The position numbers and the translations under genes were made by a program. Of a stretch of 64,000 bases of DNA, positions 35,315 to 44,433 are shown in pieces. How positions within the stretch are numbered: the first letter of the stretch is position 1; each line of letters opens with the position of its first letter. The notes under the pieces were generated by a model that saw only the letters and a list, made by a program, of their open reading frames with translations, made no database searches and was not told the DNA's origin. Origin of the DNA: Aldehydirespirator sp965116195 (lineage in GTDB: Bacteria > Actinomycetota > Acidimicrobiia > Acidimicrobiales > Aldehydirespiratoraceae); assembly GCA_965116195.1 (NCBI GenBank), contig OZ220491.1, positions 1,054,001 through 1,118,000 of the forward strand, in the 5' to 3' direction.

Positions 35315-35950
35315 ATGAGCCCGACCGTCACCTTGCCCGTCGTCACCGCAACCCCCGAGAGGATCGCCGATGGGCTGTTTCGGCCACGACAGTCACTGTT
35401 CCCGCCGCTGCCAACCGAAGTGTTCGACATCATTTACGCCGATCCTCCGTGGGATTACAGGGGCCAGCTGCAGCACAACGGGCCCGGTGGTAGCGACTCG
35501 GGCGGAGCGGAGCGCCATTACCCGACTGTCAAGCTTGATGACCTGAAACGGCTCAGAGTCGGTGATGTCGCAGCGAGCGACAGTCTGCTCTTCATGTGGG
35601 CCACGAACCCGCACCTGGACCAAGCAATCGAGTTGGGTAAAGCATGGGGCTTCGCGTGGGCCACCGTCGCGTTCGTCTGGGACAAGCAGCGGGTGAACCC
35701 TGGATTCTACACCATGAGCCAGTGCGAACTGTGCCTTGTGTTCAAGCGTGGGCGTATCCCCCGGCCACGTGGAGCGCGCAACATACGCCAACTTGTGAGC
35801 GTTGAACGGCAGGCACACTCCGAGAAGCCCGACGAAGTGCGCGAACGTATCAACGCAATGTTCCCCGAAAAATCCAAGGTCGAACTGTTCGCCCGCACCA
35901 ACAGCAGTAACGGCTGGGTCGCGTGGGGGTTGGACGCGCATGGCTCGTAA
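35315..35950 (+). CDS. MT-A70 family adenine-N6 DNA methyltransferase
   Basis: Methyltransferase with the DPPW catalytic motif in DIIYADPPWDYRG, followed by HYPTVKLDDLKRL, LLFMWATNPHLDQAIEL, FVWDKQRVNPGFYTMSQCEL and SEKPDEVRERINAMFP, all typical of MT-A70 proteins. Bacterial members include the M.MunI-like modification enzymes. The start ATG 35315 has GGAGG 7 nt upstream. Its stop overlaps the start of a broken endonuclease gene by 11 bases, so the pair resembles a type II R-M unit. Specificity CAATTG is only a guess from the MunI resemblance. Confidence 0.88.
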   Translation: MSPTVTLPVVTATPERIADGLFRPRQSLFPPLPTEVFDIIYADPPWDYRGQLQHNGPGGSDSGGAERHYPTVKLDDLKRLRVGDVAASDSLLFMWATNPHLDQAIELGKAWGFAWATVAFVWDKQRVNPGFYTMSQCELCLVFKRGRIPRPRGARNIRQLVSVERQAHSEKPDEVRERINAMFPEKSKVELFARTNSSNGWVAWGLDAHGS

Positions 35951-36479
35951 CCATCTAGCCAATCGAGCGAACTGGCAAAAGCTCAGCGCAGCGCGCGGTC
36001 TGAGTGCTGAAGACACGTTCACAGTCATCATGCAGATGCACCTGAAAGACACGCTGCTGGAGGCAAAGCACAAACCCGACGACTTGGCGGACATCTATGG
36101 AGAACGTCTTGGCTGAGACGGAAAACTGAGACCACACTGCGTGCGCCCCGAGTTCGCTGTCCGCAACACCAAAACATGCAAGGCCATCTACGTCGAGATC
36201 AAACGTCAAAAGGCCGAAGGCAACGCGCAGGAACGGGCATGCAAGTACCTGATGCCGGGGATAGTCGCGTCAGCGCGGCAGAAGGCCAATCAACCTGACG
36301 ATGTGCTGCCGTTCTGGCTGATCTTCACCAACGGGATCGCCAGCGACTCCAACTACCGGCGCGAAATCCAGCACTGGTGTCAGGGCATTGATTCGCACTT
36401 GCTCTTGTGGCGGCATGTCCGTGACCATGAGGCGGTAACGAGTCACTTCGATACTCACATACGCCCGCTGCTCGACTAG
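35940..36479 (+). pseudogene. Interrupted MunI-like type II restriction endonuclease
   Basis: Two pieces lie in the same frame. 35940-36116 encodes 58 residues (RANWQKLSAARGLSAEDTF, KPDDLADIYGERLG) and ends at TGA 36114-36116. From 36117 the frame is open again to 36479 with RPEFAVRNTKTCKAIY, VEIKRQKAEGNAQERACKYL and VLPFWLIFTNGI. The E-x-K plus GNAxERAxK pattern matches the EcoRI/MunI group of PD-(D/E)XK enzymes. The region around the TGA also seems about 15-20 residues shorter than I expect for MunI. Likely a dead endonuclease beside an intact methyltransferase; a second start at GTG 36141 could express a 112-residue fragment. Confidence 0.68.
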
Positions 36480-36551
36480 CGCTTAGTCAAGATACAATCC
36501 TTCTGGCTTGAACGTTCAGCGAACGGGCCTCACCTGGCAAGGGGGTTGAAT

Positions 36552-37421
36552 ATGGCCGATTGTGCTTTTGTGGGTCTGGGGGTGATGGGCTATCCGATGG
36601 CGGGTCACCTCGTCTCGTCAGGCCATCAGGTGACGGTCTACAACCGCACAACTTCACGAGCGGCAGCCTGGGTCGGCGAGCACACAGGAACTGTCGCCCA
36701 CACTCCGGCGGCTGCGGCCAAGGGCGCGGAGTTCGTGTTCGTGTGCGTGGGCAACGACGATGATGTGCGCTCGGTGACACTCGGTGACAGCGGCGTATTG
36801 GCATCAATGGCTGCTGGATCCGTGTTGGTTGATCACACCACTGCATCGGCCGATCTGGCACAGGAACTTCATGCTGTTGCCTCGGCGCGCGGGGTCGGCT
36901 TCTTGGACGCACCCATATCGGGCGGGCAGGCTGGTGCCGAGAAAGGAGTGCTGACGGTGATGTGTGGCGGCAGTCAGGCAGATTTTGACCGTGCCCAGCA
37001 GGTGATCTGCGCCTACGCCAAAGCCGTCACGCTGCTCGGTGGGCCGGGCAGTGGTCAGCGCACCAAGATGGTCAATCAGATTTGCATCGCCGGGCTGGTA
37101 CAGGGTCTCGCCGAGGGTATTGACTTCGCCCGCCGTGCCGGGCTTGATGTGGATCAGGTTCTGGACACGATCTCGCAGGGAGCGGCGGGGTCATGGCAGA
37201 TGGCCAACCGGGGCGCGACAATGGCACGTCGTGAGTTCGACTTCGGTTTCGCGCTGGACTGGATGCGCAAGGATCTTGCCATCTGCTTTGCAGAGGCTGA
37301 GCGCATCGGTGCCACCCTGCCGCTGACAGCGACTATTGATCAGCTGTACGCCCGGCTGCAACGCCAAGGCAAGGGCCGCTGGGACACGAGTTCACTGATT
37401 GAACTACTTGTGGATGAGTGA
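36552..37421 (+). CDS. 3-hydroxyisobutyrate dehydrogenase family oxidoreductase
   Basis: NAD(P)-dependent beta-hydroxyacid dehydrogenase (3-hydroxyisobutyrate or tartronate semialdehyde type). It shows the dinucleotide motif FVGLGVMGYPMAGHL, the substrate loop DAPISGGQAGAEKGVLTVM, the catalytic Lys region GQRTKMVNQ, and DFGFALDWMRKDLAI near the C-terminus. Length 289 aa is normal. The start is ATG 36552 with AAGGGGG upstream. Its last codons (ELLVDE-stop) are copied twice more in the downstream repeat. Valine catabolism is one likely role. Confidence 0.9.
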   Translation: MADCAFVGLGVMGYPMAGHLVSSGHQVTVYNRTTSRAAAWVGEHTGTVAHTPAAAAKGAEFVFVCVGNDDDVRSVTLGDSGVLASMAAGSVLVDHTTASADLAQELHAVASARGVGFLDAPISGGQAGAEKGVLTVMCGGSQADFDRAQQVICAYAKAVTLLGGPGSGQRTKMVNQICIAGLVQGLAEGIDFARRAGLDVDQVLDTISQGAAGSWQMANRGATMARREFDFGFALDWMRKDLAICFAEAERIGATLPLTATIDQLYARLQRQGKGRWDTSSLIELLVDE

Positions 37422-37570
37422 CCAGCCTGACGATCCGGCGAGCCTCTGGTGTCGCTGGCCGGGTTTGAGCTGCTTGTGGATGAGTGACCAGCCTGGTGTT
37501 TCGCTGGTGATCCGGCGAGCCTCTGGTGTCGCTGGCCAGGTTTGAGTTGCTTGTGGATGAGTGACCGACC
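37401..37570. repeat. Tandem repeat duplicating the gene 3' end (66 and 77 bp)
   Basis: CTTGTGGATGAGTGACC, i.e. the last codons and stop of the dehydrogenase, occurs at 37407, 37473 and 37550. Units share CGGCGAGCCTCTGGTGTCGC; the second has an 11-bp insertion. The dehydrogenase stop is within copy 1. Confidence 0.85.
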
Positions 37571-37699
37571 AAGCGTCACGTTGGCAGTGATGACACGTTG
37601 CGGTGATGTCACATTGCAGTGAGAGTGATGTTGTGTTGCAGATGTTGTGTTGCAGTGGTGTCGCAGCGGCACCGTCCAGGCTTGGCCGCCAAGCCAAGG

Positions 37700-37802
37700 C
37701 GAACTCGTTGTGTTATTGCGGGGCGAGAACTCGTTGTGTTATTGCGCGGCGAAAACTCTTTGTGTTATTGCGCGGCGAAAACTCTTTGTGTTATTGCGCG
37801 GC
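37700..37802. repeat. 26-bp tandem repeat at the sodA 3' end, about 4 copies
   Basis: TTCGCCGCGCAATAACACAA on the - strand, which encodes the terminal FAAQ-stop of SOD, is repeated about four times with a period near 26 bp running away from the gene. Confidence 0.85.
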
Positions 37803-38381
37803 GAAGTTGGCTGAGGCGAACTCCCAGTTGAGCAGGTGCTCCACGAAGGTGTCCACGTAGGCAGGCCTGGCGTTTTGGTAGTCCAGGTAATAGGCGTGTT
37901 CCCACACGTCAATGGTGAGCAGGGCTCGCAAGCCGTGACGCAGCGGCGTGTCGGCGTCGTCGGTGTTGAGGATGCTGAGGCCGTCGTCGCCGGAGACAAG
38001 CCAGGTCCAGCCGGAGGCGAAGTTGCCCACCGCTTTAGCGGCGAACTCCGAGTTGAACGCGTCCAGTGAGCCGAAGTCCCGGTTGAGCGCGGTGAGCAAC
38101 TCAGCCGACGGTGATTCAGTGCCGCCCGGAGTCATTGAGTTCCAGTAAAAGGTGTGGTTCCACGACTGCGCGGCGTTGTTGAACAGAGCCGATGGCACGT
38201 CAGCAGCAGCAACGATGGACTCCAACGAAGCGTCCTCATGAGGCGTGCCCGTGATCATGCGATTGAGGTTGGCCACATAGGTGGCGTGATGCCGTCCGTA
38301 GTGAAAACTCATCGTGTGCGCAGTGATGTGTGGTTCCAGCGCATCGTCTTTGTAGGGGAGTGGGTCTTGTTTGATTGACAT
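37791..38381 (-). CDS. sodA: Superoxide dismutase (Fe/Mn)
   Basis: Dismutes superoxide in the cytosol. The four metal ligands are visible: H27 (SFHYGRHH), H76 (QSWNHTFYWNSM), D158 and H162 (DVWEHAYYLDYQN). FASGWTWLV is typical. 196 aa. The AAQSWNHTFYW context looks Fe-type or cambialistic, but metal choice is not certain. The start ATG 38381 has GGAGGG about 9 nt upstream. The 3' end has undergone 26-bp tandem duplication. Confidence 0.96.
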   Translation of the reverse strand: MSIKQDPLPYKDDALEPHITAHTMSFHYGRHHATYVANLNRMITGTPHEDASLESIVAAADVPSALFNNAAQSWNHTFYWNSMTPGGTESPSAELLTALNRDFGSLDAFNSEFAAKAVGNFASGWTWLVSGDDGLSILNTDDADTPLRHGLRALLTIDVWEHAYYLDYQNARPAYVDTFVEHLLNWEFASANFAAQ

Positions 38382-38504
38382 GGCAGAGGTGCCCTCCGGG
38401 TGTGGTTGAAAATGACCACCGAACCATACCGGCAGATCGGCTGAAACATATCGGCGGACCTGCTCAACCTGCGGTAATGCTCCCTCAGCCTGCGAAGAGG
38501 TCTG

Positions 38505-38605
38505 CTCAGCCTGCAGTCACGATTGCTCAGACTGCGGTCACGATTGCTCAGCCTGCGGTCACGATTGCTCAGCCTGCGGTCACGATTGCTCAACCTGCGA
38601 AGAGG
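38505..38605. repeat. 21-bp tandem repeat at the SMP-30 gene 3' end
   Basis: GATTGCTCAGCCTGCGGTCAC repeats about 4-5 times with a 21-bp period. On the - strand each unit contains GCAGGYTGA, matching the last codons and stop of the SMP-30 gene, so the array copies the gene end into the intergenic space towards sodA. Confidence 0.85.
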
Positions 38606-39468
38606 TTGGTGGGTTGTCCCAGGGCGTCCACATCGGCTGCGAACAGCGCTCCGGAGTTGGGTTCGCCGCTGGTGTCGATGCCTGCTATCGGATCACGAGC
38701 GGTGGTGACATACAGCGTGGCCAGGTCGGGTCCGCCGAAGCAGCAGCATGTGGTCTGCGGTGCTTTTGGCGTTACCACCTTCTGCATCCGCTCGCCGTCG
38801 GGTGAGAACTGCTGCACACCGAAGCCGCCGAAGAGCGCCACCCACAGACAGCCGTCAGCATCAACTGTCATCCCGTCCGGCAGACCGCTGCTGCCGTCAA
38901 AGGTATGGAAAGGTCGCCGTCGGTCAATGGCTCCGCTGTCGGGGTCATAGTCGAACTGGTCAATGCGGAACGTCAGGGTGTCAATGTGGTACATGGTTGA
39001 GCGGTCGGGACTCCAGCCGATGCCATTGGAGATGCGCACCTCCTCAAGCACTCGTTGCACGTTGTGGTCGCCGTCCACGCGATGCAGAGCTCCGACAGGC
39101 GAGCCGTCGTCGGCACCGTTCATCGTTCCCTGGAACAGCCTCCCCTCAGGGTCCACGGCACCGTCGTTGGTGCGGTTGGATGCCGGTTCATCCGGCAGGT
39201 TGATAGTCACCTCAATCTCATCGGCCTGGTTGGTGAGGGCCACCGAAGCCCCCAGGCCCAGGGCCAAGCCCCCGCCGACACGGGGAGCCACATTGCTGAC
39301 CGTGTTGTCGTAGCGCACCACGGACACCGGCCGGCTCGAAGCATGGTCAAAGCGATGCAGCGCTCGTCCGGTGATGTCCACCCAGAGAAGCAGTTCCTCC
39401 ACCGGTGACCACACACAGCCTTCGCCCAGTTTGGCTTCGGCTGCATGGACAACTTCTGCGTTGATCAT
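38590..39468 (-). CDS. SMP-30/gluconolactonase family protein
   Basis: Six-bladed beta-propeller lactonase of the regucalcin/gluconolactonase family, hydrolysing sugar lactones with a divalent metal. Family motifs: KLGEGCVWSPVEELLLWVDI with the metal-ligand Glu, NDGAVDPEGRLFQGTMN, ISNGIGWSPDRSTMYHIDT, LPDGMTVDADGCLWVALFGG and TCCCFGGPDLATLYVTTA. I start at ATG 39468 (292 aa), the usual length; the frame extends upstream 100 codons into repeat-rich DNA without features. It is oriented divergently from the amidohydrolase. Confidence 0.9.
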   Translation of the reverse strand: MINAEVVHAAEAKLGEGCVWSPVEELLLWVDITGRALHRFDHASSRPVSVVRYDNTVSNVAPRVGGGLALGLGASVALTNQADEIEVTINLPDEPASNRTNDGAVDPEGRLFQGTMNGADDGSPVGALHRVDGDHNVQRVLEEVRISNGIGWSPDRSTMYHIDTLTFRIDQFDYDPDSGAIDRRRPFHTFDGSSGLPDGMTVDADGCLWVALFGGFGVQQFSPDGERMQKVVTPKAPQTTCCCFGGPDLATLYVTTARDPIAGIDTSGEPNSGALFAADVDALGQPTNLFAG

Positions 39469-39921
39469 TGCTCTGGACCTCTGCTGATCATTGCTCTGGA
39501 CCTCTACGTCTGTTTTGGCAGTATTCGATGGCTCTGGCACCCGGTGGCATCTGAACCCGATGACTCTGGCTGGGTGACTTGGTAAGCGTCCGTGTATCAT
39601 CGTCTGTCTGTCGTCGTCTGTCAATCGTCGTCTGTCAATCGTCGTGGCGAGCGTATACTTCAAACTCGTTGATGTCCGCATGACTGCAATGGGGGTGGCG
39701 CATCTGTCATACGCACCAGAGCAGGGGCACCGAGTACTTGCCGCACGACTGCAATACGGGTGGCGCATCTGTCATGCGTCGTGGCGAGCGTACACTCCGA
39801 AGCACAATCGGTGTAGCCGTGACGCAGTGAGCGAAAAGCGTGGGCGATGTAGAACAGTGTCCGGTTGCGGCGAACCCGAGCAAGAATCCCAGTAGCAGCC
39901 TCAACACAGGAGCAACAGACA
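39469..39921. other. Divergent intergenic region with direct repeats
   Basis: About 450 bp without a gene. GACTGCAATRSGGGTGGCGC occurs at 39682 and 39747 (65 bp apart) and GTGGCGAGCGTA at 39644 and 39781. A short CGTCGTCTGTCAAT repeat is near 39610-39640. The promoters of SMP-30 and amidohydrolase must lie here; none is clear. Confidence 0.45.
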
Positions 39922-41157
39922 ATGAGCGATCAACATTCAGGCGATCAGCATCCAAGCGATCAGCATCCAGGCGAGCGGTACACGATCATCTCGTCGGACT
40001 GTCATGCCGGCGGGAACATGGCCGCCTACGAGGAGTATCTTGATCCGGCCTGGCGCGAGGAGTTCAAGGCCTGGCGGGGTGCCTACCGCAATCCTTACCG
40101 TGATCTGCAAGATGACGGACGCTCCCGCAACTGGGACGACGACCGGCGGCTTGCTGAGCAGTACGACGACGGCATCGTGGCCGAGATCACCTTCCCCAAC
40201 ACCGTGCCGCCGTTCTATCCGACCGGAGCGCTGGTGGCTCGTCCACCCACTGACCGCAGCGACTACGAGCGGCGCTTGGCGGGGATCACCGCGCACAATC
40301 GTTGGCTGCGTGACTGGTGCGCTCGCTATCCCGACCAACGCTGTGGTCTGCCCCAGATATTCGCCGAGGACGTTGACGACGCCGTTGCCACTCTGGAATG
40401 GGCCGCAGCGGAGGGTTTTCGCAGTTTCCTTTTGCCGCATATTCCGCCCGATGTTGGGCTGCCCGGTTACTGGGACCCGTGTTGGGATCGTCTCTGGGCA
40501 GCAGTGTCTGACCTGGACCTGGTGGTGACCCAGCACGGCGGCAACGGCGGCCCCAACTATGGCAAAGCACCGGCTGCCGGTGTGATCTTTTTGATGGAGG
40601 TGCCGTTCTATGCGCACCGCAACCTGGCTCATCTGATCATGTCGGGGGTGTTTGAGCGCTTTCCCGAGCTGCGTTACGTGATGACCGAGCAGGGTGTGGC
40701 CTGGCTGATCGAGGAGTTGCGCCGCATGGATGGCTATCACCGTCAGATGCGCGCAGGTCGTGTCGGTGAGTTGGGCTTCGCGGCAGACATCGTGTTGCCG
40801 TTGAAGCCGTCGGAGTACTTTGACCGCAATGTGTGGATAGGTGCCAGTTTTCCGTCGCCGGGTGAAGCTGAGGCTATCCGCAAGGTGGGCGTACACAAGG
40901 TGATGTGGGGCAGCGACTACCCGCATCACGAGGGCACTTATCCGTACTCGCTGGAGAGCCTCCAACGGGCGTTTTGCGACTGGAGTGCCGAGGACATGCG
41001 TACTGTGCTGGCTGGCAACGCGGCTGAGCTTTACGGCTTTGACCTGGACAGGCTCGCTCCTCTGGCAGCAGCGCACGGCCCCACTGTGGAACAGGTGGCC
41101 ACGCCACTGGCCGAGATACCGTCCAAGGCAACCAGCCCGGCCTTCTTCAAGCCGTAA
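39922..41157 (+). CDS. Amidohydrolase family protein (ACMSD-like)
   Basis: TIM-barrel metal hydrolase/decarboxylase of the amidohydrolase-2 group. It has an N-terminal YTIISSDCHAGG (in place of the usual DxHxH), AEITFPNTVPPFYP, RCGLPQIFAEDVDDAV, TQHGGNGGPNYG (metal His), FPELRYVMTEQGVAW and WGSDYPHHEGTYPYS (catalytic Asp). Length 411 aa. The start is ATG 39922 with AGGAG 9 nt upstream; before the domain lies a QHSGDQHPSDQHPG repeat. It is followed by a sulfatase and acyl-CoA dehydrogenases, suggesting a catabolic set. The substrate is unknown. Confidence 0.87.
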   Translation: MSDQHSGDQHPSDQHPGERYTIISSDCHAGGNMAAYEEYLDPAWREEFKAWRGAYRNPYRDLQDDGRSRNWDDDRRLAEQYDDGIVAEITFPNTVPPFYPTGALVARPPTDRSDYERRLAGITAHNRWLRDWCARYPDQRCGLPQIFAEDVDDAVATLEWAAAEGFRSFLLPHIPPDVGLPGYWDPCWDRLWAAVSDLDLVVTQHGGNGGPNYGKAPAAGVIFLMEVPFYAHRNLAHLIMSGVFERFPELRYVMTEQGVAWLIEELRRMDGYHRQMRAGRVGELGFAADIVLPLKPSEYFDRNVWIGASFPSPGEAEAIRKVGVHKVMWGSDYPHHEGTYPYSLESLQRAFCDWSAEDMRTVLAGNAAELYGFDLDRLAPLAAAHGPTVEQVATPLAEIPSKATSPAFFKP

Positions 41158-41164
41158 GCACTCC

Positions 41165-41333
41165 GTGAGGCGGCACTTCGTGGGCAGATGCATGACATCG
41201 TGTTGCTGTCGCAAGATGCAACAATGAGCAGCGCATTGTGAGGCGCATCATCAAGGGACACGAGTTCCAACAAGCGGCCAGTCGCAAGATGCAACAATGA
41301 GCAGCGCATTGTGAGACGGCACTTCGTGGGCAG
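41165..41333. repeat. 73-bp degenerate tandem repeat
   Basis: GTGAGGCG-type units start at 41165, 41238 and 41311, 73 bp apart. GTCGCAAGATGCAACAATGA recurs at 41208 and 41281, and CGGCACTTCGTGGGCAG at 41171 and 41317. It begins 8 bp after the amidohydrolase stop and ends at the sulfatase start. Confidence 0.85.
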
Positions 41334-41339
41334 CGCTTC

Positions 41340-43955
41340 GTGACTGATCCCACCGGGGCCTACGCGGGCTTCGGGGGCACCGTCGGCAAGGTCTTTTCCG
41401 CCTCCGAGCCTGATTGGCCGGTACCGCCCACGGCTCCTGATGGTGCTCCCAATGTGATCGTGATGATGGCTGATGACCTCGGCTATTCCGATCTGGGCTG
41501 CTATGGCTCCGAGATCAACACTCCCGAACTTGACCGGCTCGCCTCAGAAGGGTTGCGTTACACCGACTTTCATGTCAATCCCATGTGCTCACCCACCCGG
41601 GCGTCTTTGCTGACCGGACTCAATCATCACATGGCTGGCATGGCAACTGTTCCTCACAGCGACCCCGGCTTTCCCGGCTATGCCCACGAGTTGCGCGAGA
41701 ACACGGTCACCATGGCCGAGGTGTTGCGTGATGCGGGCTGGGCCACTTTCATGGTGGGCAAGTGGCATCTCACCAAGGATGCTCACCTCAGCGACGGTGC
41801 TCCCAAGTCGAGTTGGCCTCTGCAACGGGGCTTTGATCGCTATTACGGGATTTTGGATGCTTTCACCAACTTTCATCAGCCTCATCGTCTTTACGAGGAC
41901 AACCACCACCTCAACGTTGATCAATACCCCGATGACTATTACTTCACTGATGATCTGACCGATCAGGCTTTGCGAATGGTTGATGAACTGCGGTCATCGC
42001 ATCCGACCCGACCGTTTTTCATGTACTTCTCTCATGGGGCTGTGCATGCTCCGCTGCAGGCACCTGCAACGGATATTGAACTGTTCCGGGGTCGCTATGA
42101 CGCGGGCTGGGATGTGTTGAGAGCCGAGCGCTTCCAGCGTCAGAGGCAGTTGGGTGTGGTGCCTCCTCACGCTGTGCTGCCGCCGCGCAACGCCGAGGAG
42201 TTGCACGAGGCCGGTGCCTGGGATGATCTTGATGCTCGCTCCAGAGAGTTGTTTGCCCGCTATATGGAGGTGTACGCGGGCATGGTTCACAATGTTGATC
42301 GCAACTTCGGTCGCCTGCGCCGACATCTTGAAGCCGTCGGCGAGTGGGACAACACGATTGTGCTGTTCACCAGTGACAACGGCGGCTCCCGTGAGGGTCA
42401 GTACACCGGTACCTCCGCGTATTTCCGAACTCTGCTCACGCAGGTGCGCTCGACGGGTCTGGAAGATGTGGCTGTTGACCACGAGCGTATTGACATGCTG
42501 GGTGGCCCGCGTGCGTTGGCTCATTATCCGATGGGTTGGGCGATGGTGTCATGCACACCGTTCCGGCTCTACAAGATCAACACTCACCGGGGTGGTCACA
42601 GTGTGCCCTTCATCCTGCACTGGCCGGCACGCTTCGAAGCCGGAACTGGAGTTGGGGTTGGTGCCGCAGCCGGAGTTGGGGGTGGTGCCGCAGCCGCAAC
42701 GGGAGTTGAAGATGGTGCCAGAACCCAAGCCGGAGTTGTTGCCGTAGTTGGTGTGCAAGCCGGACCTGGAACTGGAGTTGAAGTTGGTGCCGGAGCAGTA
42801 GTTGAAGCCGACGTTGGAGTTGGAGCGGCAGCCGGAACTGGAGTTGAAGGTGGTGCCAGAACCCAAGCTGGAGTTGTAGTGGGTGGCCAAGCCGAAACTG
42901 GAACAGGAACCGTAGTCGGAGAGGTAGTCGGCGACGGTTCGTTGGCTGGGGGGATACGTACCCAGTACCAACATGTGACCGACGTGTTGCCGACCGTGTG
43001 TGAGTTGGTTGGCGTGGCAGTGCCGCGTACCCGTCACGGTGTGGCTGTGCCAGAGCCGGCCGGGGCCAGTTTTGCGATGACCCTGCACGATGCCACCGCG
43101 CCCTCCACCCATCCCGAGCAGTACTACGAGATGATCGGGCATCGTGGCTATTACCGTGATGGTTGGTCTATCGTCACCTGTCACCGGCCACGCCGGGCTT
43201 TCAGCGACGATCACTGGGAGTTGCACAACCTCGCCGATGACCCGACCGAGTCGGTGGACCTGGCTTCTGAATATCCGGACAAACTCCAGGAACTTGAGCA
43301 GGCCTGGGACGCGGCGGCCTGGGCCAATCAGGTTTACCCGTTGGATGAGGGCAATTCGCTCAAGATGATCCTGCGGCCTCCGTGGTATCAACAGTGGGCA
43401 GCCGAGACGAAGTTGCGGCCTGGAACGCCCACCCTGGAGCGTTGGCGATCCCAGCAGCTGATCTTTCAGAAGAATTTTGATGTTGATGTGGCATTGCGTT
43501 GGCGGCCCGGTGACTGTGGCATGCTCGTGGCCCATGGCGATCAGGGAGGCGGTTATGCGCTGTATGTCGAGGATGACTGCCTGATGTTTGTCCACAACGC
43601 ATACGGTGATTTGACCACTGTGAATTGTGGGTTGGTGCCTACGGGTGCCTCGAAGGTGTGTCTGGCGATGGAGAACCCCGGCAATCTTGTCTGGAACGCA
43701 CGGCTGAGTGTGGACGGTGAGCCGGTGGGGGAGGCCCGGGGTTTGGTGTCACTGATGGCGATGGCACCTTTTGAGGGCATTGATGTGGGGATTGACCGCC
43801 GTTCTCCTGTCAGCTGGGATGTCTATGAACGTCACGGCCCCTTTGCCTTTACAGGTGATCTGCACTCGGTTACCTACCGCCCGGGCGAACTCGCCCCTGA
43901 TGCCGGTTCGTTGTGGCTCGACTACATTCGTTCCACCGGCACTCGTTACGAGTAG
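41340..43955 (+). CDS. Sulfatase (arylsulfatase type)
   Basis: Type I sulfatase of the alkaline-phosphatase superfamily. Metal-binding start NVIVMMADDLGYSDLGCYG; formylglycine precursor C83 in the CSPTR box (NPMCSPTRASLLTG); MVGKWHL; FFMYFSHGAVHAPLQAP; VLFTSDNGGSREGQ. Residues about 434-540 are a Val/Gly/Ala/Glu low-complexity insertion with repeats such as GVEDGARTQAGVV (72- and 66-bp spacing), after which the sulfatase fold resumes with QYQHVTDVLPTVCELVG. No signal peptide is seen, so it is probably cytosolic. The start is GTG 41340. 871 aa is long because of the insertion and a C-terminal beta domain. Confidence 0.92.
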   Translation: MTDPTGAYAGFGGTVGKVFSASEPDWPVPPTAPDGAPNVIVMMADDLGYSDLGCYGSEINTPELDRLASEGLRYTDFHVNPMCSPTRASLLTGLNHHMAGMATVPHSDPGFPGYAHELRENTVTMAEVLRDAGWATFMVGKWHLTKDAHLSDGAPKSSWPLQRGFDRYYGILDAFTNFHQPHRLYEDNHHLNVDQYPDDYYFTDDLTDQALRMVDELRSSHPTRPFFMYFSHGAVHAPLQAPATDIELFRGRYDAGWDVLRAERFQRQRQLGVVPPHAVLPPRNAEELHEAGAWDDLDARSRELFARYMEVYAGMVHNVDRNFGRLRRHLEAVGEWDNTIVLFTSDNGGSREGQYTGTSAYFRTLLTQVRSTGLEDVAVDHERIDMLGGPRALAHYPMGWAMVSCTPFRLYKINTHRGGHSVPFILHWPARFEAGTGVGVGAAAGVGGGAAAATGVEDGARTQAGVVAVVGVQAGPGTGVEVGAGAVVEADVGVGAAAGTGVEGGARTQAGVVVGGQAETGTGTVVGEVVGDGSLAGGIRTQYQHVTDVLPTVCELVGVAVPRTRHGVAVPEPAGASFAMTLHDATAPSTHPEQYYEMIGHRGYYRDGWSIVTCHRPRRAFSDDHWELHNLADDPTESVDLASEYPDKLQELEQAWDAAAWANQVYPLDEGNSLKMILRPPWYQQWAAETKLRPGTPTLERWRSQQLIFQKNFDVDVALRWRPGDCGMLVAHGDQGGGYALYVEDDCLMFVHNAYGDLTTVNCGLVPTGASKVCLAMENPGNLVWNARLSVDGEPVGEARGLVSLMAMAPFEGIDVGIDRRSPVSWDVYERHGPFAFTGDLHSVTYRPGELAPDAGSLWLDYIRSTGTRYE

Positions 43956-43956
43956 T

Positions 43957-44300
43957 TGCATGTGCGCGGCGTGCAAGTTGTTGGTCGGTCGGTTGCTCTG
44001 CTCGGTGGGGGCCGGACAACCCAGTGACACTTGTGCGCGGCGTGCAAGTTTGTTGGTCGGTCGGTTGCTCTGCTCGGTGGAAGCGGTGCAACCTGGTGAC
44101 ACTTGTGCGCGGCGTGCAAGTTTGCCCGTCAGTCGGTTGCTGTGCTCGGTGGAAGTGGTGCAACCTGGTGACACTTGTGCGCGGCGTGCAAGTTTGTTGG
44201 TCGGTCGGTTGCTCTGCTCGGTGGGGGCCGGACAACCCAGTGACACTTGTGCGCGGCGTGCAAGTTTGCCCGTCAGTCGGTTGCTGTGCTCGGTGGAAGT
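43957..44300. repeat. 72-bp tandem repeat, about 4.8 copies
   Basis: ACTTGTGCGCGGCGTGCAAG starts at 44029, 44101, 44173 and 44245, exactly 72 bp apart, with a diverged first copy just after the sulfatase stop. Because 72 is a multiple of 3, both strands stay open and give Cys/Arg- or Thr/Arg-rich 24-residue repeats; there is no start, ribosome site or family support for a protein. Confidence 0.9.
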
Positions 44301-44433
44301 GGCGCAGTTGTCTGCGGCCGAGTCAACCAATCAAACCGCACTCAGTTAGTCTGTTGCACGGTCGGTAGGCCAGTCAGCTGGTTGAGAAGCAGGGACAGCC
44401 GATGATTGAGAAGCTGGGACTGCGAGCCGGGCA

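Noticed and set aside
43749..44349. Long frames on both strands across the 72-bp array (24-residue Cys/Arg or Thr/Arg repeats)
   Set aside because: The frames stay open only because 72 is a multiple of 3; there is no ribosome site, and composition is unlike neighbouring genes.
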